18,592 bases of DNA from Bacillota bacterium (lineage in GTDB: Bacteria > Bacillota > Clostridia > Acetivibrionales > DSM-1351). This document shows positions 13,847-18,592 of this stretch, one piece after another. The notes below the pieces were generated by a model. It was not told the DNA's origin. It did no database searches and worked only from the letters and a program-made list of their open reading frames with translations. The stretch's first letter is position 1; each line of letters begins with the position of its first letter. Made by a program: the position numbers and the translations under genes. Where the stretch lies: positions 1 to 18,592 of the forward strand of contig JAEWZA010000077.1 of NCBI GenBank assembly GCA_023395575.1. Reading direction: 5' to 3'.

Positions 13847-15765
13847 AATACCCCATCCTTATCTCCACAAGCATACTTTATTGCTTTAACTAGGTATTCT
13901 AATTTGTCATCAGCTTGTATTGTCTGCTTAATAATATCTTTACACGTATTGCTTCGTTCTGCTAATATCTTTGCAAAACATTGGGCAACTATAGCTTTTG
14001 AGACTTTATTGGTCTCATTGATAATGATTTCCTTATATATCTTGTAAGCTATGGTTTCCTTATCAAAACCTTCACTACGCCAGCTTTCTATTACTGAAAG
14101 ATCAATATTGTTTATCTTTTCCTTTACCTTTTCACTATCCCATCCGCTTTTATCTGCACTCTGGATTACTTTTGCCTGCATAACTGCTTTGTAAAAATCA
14201 TCGACCAAATTACTCTGAGCGATACAGTATTCCAAAGTCCATTGGGGTGATACAAATGTTTTTACATTCTGTTTATCATACAAAGCTGCTTTTCTTTGCC
14301 TTTCCTGACAAACTTCATTATTATAAACCTCTATTGCGGCTGTATCTTTATCTATAATTACGCTTTCATCCGGTCGAACATCAACATCAGTAATGCAAGC
14401 GACTGGGATGTCCATCAATATATTATCCTTTCTCAGAAAAATTCTTGAGTATCTTAAAAAAGCAGTGCTTCCTACGTTTACTATGGACACCCCAAAGTGA
14501 GAAAGAGGATAGTCGATAATGTCAGCAATGACTGGAATGAGAATATTTTCTGCATCCCCTTCAACCAATATAACTCCTTGAGCAAAAAACAAATTAGCTT
14601 TAGTTGAATCCAGGAACCTTTGAAGAAAAAGATAATCGCCTTCATATAATTGTGTATAATCTGATCCCATCGCATACGCTAAGCCATTTTTTAATATTAT
14701 AAGATTTTGCAAATTCACTTTTGAAGCTAAGTTGGGGCTATGTGTTGTCATAATTAGTTGTATTTCATGTTCATAACATTCTTTTTGTAAGTAGTCCACC
14801 AACCTTAGCTGTGCTTGGGGATGCAAATGAGCTTCTATTTCTTCAATTAACGCAAGACTAAGCCCTGTAAAATTTTCTCTTTTGAGTAATAACATTTCTG
14901 TAGCAATGAAAAGAAGGTTATGAGAACCCAAGCCAGCTTTATTCTCTGACAGGTTTAAACTGAGCTTCTCTAAAATTGCTCGCAGTTTCATTTCCGATAT
15001 TTCAAACTCTGACTTCAATGGATTCTTCTTGTCAGAAAATTCTTTAAGATATGTATTTATATCTTCAAGCAAACTCTTTCCATTTTGGTCCGGCAAGGCA
15101 TTTCCCGAATTGTCAGAGCCTGTGAAATAGTTTACAATTTCTTCATTTGCCTTCTGGATAAGTGTTACAAGGTGATGATTTTCTTTATCTGTAAATGCAG
15201 AATGACTGTCAAGTATCTGAGACAGTCGTGAATTTCTTCTAGGATTTAATTCGCTCTCTGCATCTCTAAGTGGCTTGAGATATGTCACTCTTAGCAAATC
15301 CCTTGCTTTGCTATCCATGAAAGATCCATCATCAGGCCCTGCTTTAACATCCGAATAAATTTTACCCTGCTCTCTTTGTGCTTTAAGGGTCAATTTTAGG
15401 AAATAACTATAGCAATCTGATGATATTTTTTCAAATCCCATCCACTCGACAAAGTTCTTAGCTTCTTCATTGCAGAAGCCCCTGAAAATACACTCTATCA
15501 TTATGTCCATTGCCCTATTTGATTCAGACTGTCCGTTTGGCAAATGAAAATCTTCCTCTTCAAGTCTTATACTTTCATAACTTTGAGTTAAAAGTACAAG
15601 CTTAATAGCATCAATTATTGCAGACTTTCCAGTATCATTTTCACCAACAAGCAAGTTAAACCCAGCGTTAAACTTTAAAGATAAACCAGGTAATATATTC
15701 CCCTTATCATCTATAAAGGATCCGTACTTTCTAAAATTCCATATCTTTAGCTCTGATAGATACAT
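13843..15765 (-). CDS. gajA: GajA-like OLD-family ATP-dependent endonuclease (Gabija)
   Basis: A 640-residue protein with an N-terminal ABC-type ATPase and a C-terminal TOPRIM nuclease. Walker A VGENDTGKS is at 40-48, an ABC-signature-like GLGSHNLLFIATEMLLL at 278-294, Walker B LALIEEIEAHLHP at 304-316 and the switch histidine TTHSP at 340-344. The TOPRIM part shows ILVEGDAEN (E402, D404) and CITDVDVRPDES (D460, D462). In Gabija this protein forms oligomers and cuts DNA when nucleotide levels fall during infection. AGGGGTG lies about 4-5 nt before the ATG. It overlaps the GajB gene by 4 nt. It is slightly longer than the reference GajA (about 580 residues). Confidence 0.9.
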   Translation of the reverse strand: MYLSELKIWNFRKYGSFIDDKGNILPGLSLKFNAGFNLLVGENDTGKSAIIDAIKLVLLTQSYESIRLEEEDFHLPNGQSESNRAMDIMIECIFRGFCNEEAKNFVEWMGFEKISSDCYSYFLKLTLKAQREQGKIYSDVKAGPDDGSFMDSKARDLLRVTYLKPLRDAESELNPRRNSRLSQILDSHSAFTDKENHHLVTLIQKANEEIVNYFTGSDNSGNALPDQNGKSLLEDINTYLKEFSDKKNPLKSEFEISEMKLRAILEKLSLNLSENKAGLGSHNLLFIATEMLLLKRENFTGLSLALIEEIEAHLHPQAQLRLVDYLQKECYEHEIQLIMTTHSPNLASKVNLQNLIILKNGLAYAMGSDYTQLYEGDYLFLQRFLDSTKANLFFAQGVILVEGDAENILIPVIADIIDYPLSHFGVSIVNVGSTAFLRYSRIFLRKDNILMDIPVACITDVDVRPDESVIIDKDTAAIEVYNNEVCQERQRKAALYDKQNVKTFVSPQWTLEYCIAQSNLVDDFYKAVMQAKVIQSADKSGWDSEKVKEKINNIDLSVIESWRSEGFDKETIAYKIYKEIIINETNKVSKAIVAQCFAKILAERSNTCKDIIKQTIQADDKLEYLVKAIKYACGDKDGVL

Positions 15766-15821
15766 AAAACACCCCTATAATACAACCTTATGCAAAACTT
15801 TATCATAAGCGATTCTTTATT

Positions 15822-15837
15822 GAACATTTTCATGTTC
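15822..15837. repeat. short palindrome between DUF4268 gene and gajA
   Basis: GAACAT-TTTC-ATGTTC has 6-bp perfect arms around a 4-nt loop. It lies in the 86-nt gap before gajA. No run of T follows on the minus strand, so a terminator is doubtful; it could be an operator. No clear -35/-10 pair was found in this gap. Confidence 0.35.
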
Positions 15838-15851
15838 CATGATATAGATGC

Positions 15852-16772
15852 CTATGTGACGTAATTCACAAAACAACTCCTAAAACTCTTTAACATATGT
15901 ATCCCCCAGGCAAGTATGTCTTGGTCGCTAGTATAATCTGTATATATTGCAATCCTACAAGCTTTTTTGTCATCAAGTCTTTCCCACGAAAGTTCTCCAA
16001 GAATCCCTTCGATTTTATCCTTCTGTGCATAAAATTTATCAAATCGTTCTTTATTCTTTTCCTTATTCCCCGAATCAATATAAAGCTCGCAAGAAACCCT
16101 GTTCCCTGAACGGAATGCAATTGTATATACGCAACCAGAAATACCTGAAGGGAACGACTTCCACGCATCATAAGCTACTTTTTTAGAATTTGTTAAGTCC
16201 GGTATTTCTTTATGAATAATATCAAGTAAGTCAGTAAAGAATTGATGATAGTATTCCTGCCTGTCTGATACTCCCACCGATGAATTCACCTTTGCTTTCT
16301 GCTCCTTAGACCAATCGTTTGGTGAGGCTTTTACTTTGAAGAACGGTGCAGGTGATGAGTCATCAATTTGTATTAATTGAATTTCAACGGCGAAAAACTC
16401 CATCTCTTCATTGGTTAGCTGGTTAAGCCAGTCAATAGCTTTTCGGTGTTCTTCCCTAACCTCCTTTGAGATCCATACTACTGTTCTGGCATCGACACCT
16501 GACGCATAGGTAATGATCTGTCCAAGATGAGTATGGTCAGTGATTTCAAGTTGGTTTTCTATTGCAACAATATTTCCACTACTAGAATCTTTAGCAAGAA
16601 TATCGAGTGAAAACGAGCCTACATCATGCTCAATAGAAATAACCTCTAAGTCTAGGCCAAGAGCCTCTCCAAGTAGTGATATGTTTTTAGCTAACCAAGG
16701 TGTGAACTCTTTTTCTTCATGCTTCCAGATAGTACGTAAATCTTCTATATAAGAAAGTTTTCCTAAATCCAA
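15852..16772 (-). CDS. DUF4268 protein with PD-(D/E)XK-like core
   Basis: A 306-residue protein. The N-terminal half contains a restriction-endonuclease-like core: VGSFSLDILAKD (D57) followed by VAIENQLEITDHTHLGQI (E72, Q74), then an IITYASG helix and VVWISKEV strand. The expected lysine is replaced by glutamine (ENQ), a substitution known in this superfamily. The C-terminal half (about 175-306) fits DUF4268, often found at restriction and defence loci. The frame is open to a TTG at 16799, but I choose TTG 16772: AGAGGGGG lies 6 nt before it and the family usually opens with LGKL. It lies between the Mrr gene (63 nt) and gajA (86 nt) and may add a nuclease to either system; unproven. Confidence 0.75.
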   Translation of the reverse strand: MDLGKLSYIEDLRTIWKHEEKEFTPWLAKNISLLGEALGLDLEVISIEHDVGSFSLDILAKDSSSGNIVAIENQLEITDHTHLGQIITYASGVDARTVVWISKEVREEHRKAIDWLNQLTNEEMEFFAVEIQLIQIDDSSPAPFFKVKASPNDWSKEQKAKVNSSVGVSDRQEYYHQFFTDLLDIIHKEIPDLTNSKKVAYDAWKSFPSGISGCVYTIAFRSGNRVSCELYIDSGNKEKNKERFDKFYAQKDKIEGILGELSWERLDDKKACRIAIYTDYTSDQDILAWGIHMLKSFRSCFVNYVT

Positions 16773-16835
16773 AGTTGTGCCCCCTCTTGTACTTATCAAT
16801 ATATCGCTTAATTTAACGGCCTGAAGATAATATCA

Positions 16836-17717
16836 CTATATCCTTTTGAACCATTCTTCATCTATTTCATAATCTCTAATAATTATTTCTTTTACTCCCA
16901 TTCCGAGCTCCCTTAGTTTATCTATAAGTTGCTCTCCATCTACTAGATCAATAGGAGGTGCTCCATCCCTTGTTGCTTCTTTAACTGCATCTCTTGTAAA
17001 AACTCCTGTTGTAATAAACAGTCCCTTATCTGCTCTTCCTTGCATAGCTCCTCTAAAGTCTCTGATGTGACCTGCTGTTACACTTCCCTGATATTTTTTA
17101 CATTGAAATATCATATGAAAGCTTAAAATTCCATTCATCCGAACAATACCTTTGCCATCTATGCCACCATCCCCAGTTCTTCCAGTAATCTCTACGTGAA
17201 TGAAACCAGATTCCCTTAATAATCTTTGCGTTAGTCGCTCAAAAGCTTGTGCATCAAGTGAAAATAATATGTTTTTTAACTTTTCTCTCCAGCCCTTAAT
17301 TTCATCTGGTTTTTCAACACCATCATTTTCCAAATTGTCATCTGACTGACATATAGAATCAATATAACTGTCCTTTTTTATGGACTGTTCCCTGACAACT
17401 CTAACAATTTCTCGGGAGTCTAAGCTATCTAAGTCTTTTGCATCATTAACTAAAGACCAGACTCCCCTTGAAGAATTCTCAATTATTCCATATTTTTTAA
17501 GGTAAGTTCTGGCCCACGCTAATCTATATGCCACTTCACTTTGACTACCAGATTTACCATGCGGAATGTCCAGTATATCATCTGATAAACTCATTAGTTC
17601 AATTACCTTTTCATAAGATTCATCTATTGTAGCCGATCCACCTAATAACTTTAATGCTTTAAATAAAGGATTTATCAGTTGATCAAAAGTTGGAATCCCT
17701 TTCTTTGCTTTACTCAT
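16836..17717 (-). CDS. Mrr-type restriction endonuclease
   Basis: A 293-residue protein of two domains. Residues 5-90 are a winged-helix DNA-reading domain of the Mrr N-terminal type (GIPTFDQLINPLFKALKLLGG, then GVWSLV). Residues 150-275 are the Mrr catalytic PD-(D/E)XK domain: AFERL (E160), GRTGDGGIDG (D187) and FQCKKY (Q205, K207), then GLFITTGVFT. Mrr enzymes cut modified or foreign DNA. I start at ATG 17717, whose GAGGTGG lies 6-7 nt upstream; the frame is open further to 17774 without a good site. The ATG overlaps the stop of the BrxL-like gene by 8 nt, so the two are almost surely co-translated and likely work as a pair. Confidence 0.88.
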   Translation of the reverse strand: MSKAKKGIPTFDQLINPLFKALKLLGGSATIDESYEKVIELMSLSDDILDIPHGKSGSQSEVAYRLAWARTYLKKYGIIENSSRGVWSLVNDAKDLDSLDSREIVRVVREQSIKKDSYIDSICQSDDNLENDGVEKPDEIKGWREKLKNILFSLDAQAFERLTQRLLRESGFIHVEITGRTGDGGIDGKGIVRMNGILSFHMIFQCKKYQGSVTAGHIRDFRGAMQGRADKGLFITTGVFTRDAVKEATRDGAPPIDLVDGEQLIDKLRELGMGVKEIIIRDYEIDEEWFKRI

Positions 17718-18592
17718 ATATTTCCACCTCAATATTAACCTCTGCATATTCTCTATCCATCTTGTGTAGTTCATCCCTAACCCTCTGTCTCAACTCAACA
17801 GCTGGTTTTACACAGTACTTTACAAAGTCTGCATTTGAAACTTGCAAATCGGGGAATAGTACCTTAAGATAGGCAGTTGCCAGACGTACTATTGCTTTCC
17901 TGTCTCTCAAGTCATTGCAATTTTGCAATCTCATATTCAAATTAACATAATCAGTGTACTGTGGCTCACTCCTGAGATTATGTAGTACTTCTGAGAAGAA
18001 ATCACCCTTAAAACCAAGGGATCTCGATGGAGTATCCTTTGATATCCTGGGCATAAGCCAGCCAGCAATAATACCATGCAACCTATCAATGAAAGCTGTC
18101 TCCTGAAGAAAATTTGGAATTTCATTAAAAAGTCCTTCTTCCATATAAATAGGTTTATGACTTTCGTCTAGTGTTATATTTCCAAGCATGACAAAACCTG
18201 CTTCTGCACTGGCTTCAGTATTACCACGGCTAAATCTTCCCGCCTCAAGATAAACTTTCAATCCCGCAACAAGTTCGCCTGTTGAGTCTCCTTGTATACT
18301 TTGCACTTCATCCAAGACTACCAGGTCATACCTTGTTACTAATCCGGGTGTATTATTACCGTTATGATGAAACATAACTGCAGGAGATACTTTTCCACCA
18401 CCAATTACTCGGGCATATCTGGAAACATTACCATAAACAAAGGATTTACCAGTACCCTTGGGAGCAAGCTCTACAAGGTTAATCCTCGGCTCCACCATAG
18501 GAAGTATTCTAGTTATCAACACATTTTTCTGCTCTTCATCATAAATAGTTGGGTTAAATCCCATACTGGATATTATAAGGTCTATCCATTCC
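17710..18592 (-). CDS. brxL: BrxL-like AAA+ ATPase without Lon domain (5' end outside window)
   Basis: The frame runs off the right edge; 293 C-terminal residues plus the stop are visible. It reads EWIDLIISSMGFNP, then Walker A APKGTGKSFVYG, Walker B LVVLDEVQS, a sensor-like VMLGNIT, and FIDRLHGIIAGW with the arginine expected of a BrxL ATPase. The apparent ATG at 18564 is internal, since family sequence continues upstream. Canonical BREX BrxL proteins carry a Lon-like protease domain after this ATPase. Here the protein stops within about 45 residues of helix (DELHKMDREYAEVNIEVE), so that domain is absent. BrxL ATPases form DNA-binding rings. Instead of a protease, an Mrr nuclease gene follows, overlapping by 8 nt. 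Whether other BREX genes lie upstream cannot be seen. Confidence 0.85.
   Translation of the reverse strand, partial: EWIDLIISSMGFNPTIYDEEQKNVLITRILPMVEPRINLVELAPKGTGKSFVYGNVSRYARVIGGGKVSPAVMFHHNGNNTPGLVTRYDLVVLDEVQSIQGDSTGELVAGLKVYLEAGRFSRGNTEASAEAGFVMLGNITLDESHKPIYMEEGLFNEIPNFLQETAFIDRLHGIIAGWLMPRISKDTPSRSLGFKGDFFSEVLHNLRSEPQYTDYVNLNMRLQNCNDLRDRKAIVRLATAYLKVLFPDLQVSNADFVKYCVKPAVELRQRVRDELHKMDREYAEVNIEVEIYE

Larger units (their letters stand above)
2027..18592. mobile_element. genomic/defence island integrated at tRNA-Thr (partial)
   Basis: Everything to the right of the tRNA fragment is co-oriented (minus strand) and dominated by phage-defence and toxin-antitoxin families, with repeated cassette-boundary DNA. 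The other end, the integrase and the restored tRNA are not in the window, so the extent is open on the right. No plasmid, conjugation or phage structural gene is seen in this part. The assignment rests on the tRNA scar plus gene content and is an inference. Confidence 0.6.

Noticed and set aside
17710..18592. Complete BREX system
   Set aside because: Only a BrxL-like ATPase is visible, and it lacks the Lon domain; no pglX, pglZ, brxA, brxB or brxC is in the window.

Overview
The window is AT-rich DNA with strong AGGAGG-type ribosome binding sites, TTG/GTG starts and densely overlapping genes. It looks like a low-GC Firmicute, most likely a Clostridia member (inference from codon use, protein families and signals; no species is claimed). 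Only the left 1.6 kb is read on the + strand. Everything from about 2.1 kb to the right edge is read on the minus strand, towards a broken tRNA gene.

Left part (1-1976), probably chromosome. It holds a gene-poor stretch with two hairpins, a TetR-family regulator (571-1230) behind a perfect 17-bp palindrome, a 95-residue protein of unknown function behind a related palindrome, and a 51-residue minus-strand gene. At 1977-2026 lies the 3' part of a tRNA-Thr(GGT), from the anticodon stem to CCA, followed on its own strand by a 21-bp terminator hairpin. The 5' half is absent, which is the scar left when an element integrates into a tRNA 3' end. The element should therefore lie to the right, from about 2027 to beyond 18592, with the integrase and intact tRNA outside the window.

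Right part (2.1-18.6 kb), a dense anti-phage/toxin-antitoxin island made of cassettes. In transcription order: a BrxL-like AAA+ ATPase without its Lon protease part, translationally coupled to an Mrr-type restriction endonuclease; a DUF4268 protein with a PD-(D/E)XK-like core; a Gabija-type pair, GajA (OLD ATPase/TOPRIM nuclease) and GajB (UvrD-like helicase), overlapping by 4 nt; RecD2 helicase, a DUF6155 protein, a UPF0158 protein and a zinc-ribbon protein; a small protein with four seven-residue repeats; a VbhA-type antitoxin with only a short winged-helix remnant where its Fic toxin should be. Next comes a separately promoted XRE-ImmA/IrrE-PIN cassette, then a separately promoted AAA ATPase-TOPRIM pair of the AbiL/Rlo/PARIS kind.

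The most informative structure is not a gene. A 155-bp stretch at 4296-4450 is a mosaic of three pieces also found, in the same order, at 6842-6867, 7071-7100 and 8199-8268. The XRE-ImmA-PIN cassette is thus bracketed by an intact and a collapsed copy of the same UPF0158/VbhA module. This suggests cassettes in this island are exchanged by recombination between shared boundary sequence. The best candidates for undescribed biology are the short BrxL plus Mrr pair, the RecD2/DUF6155/UPF0158/zinc-ribbon cluster, and the XRE-ImmA-PIN triad.
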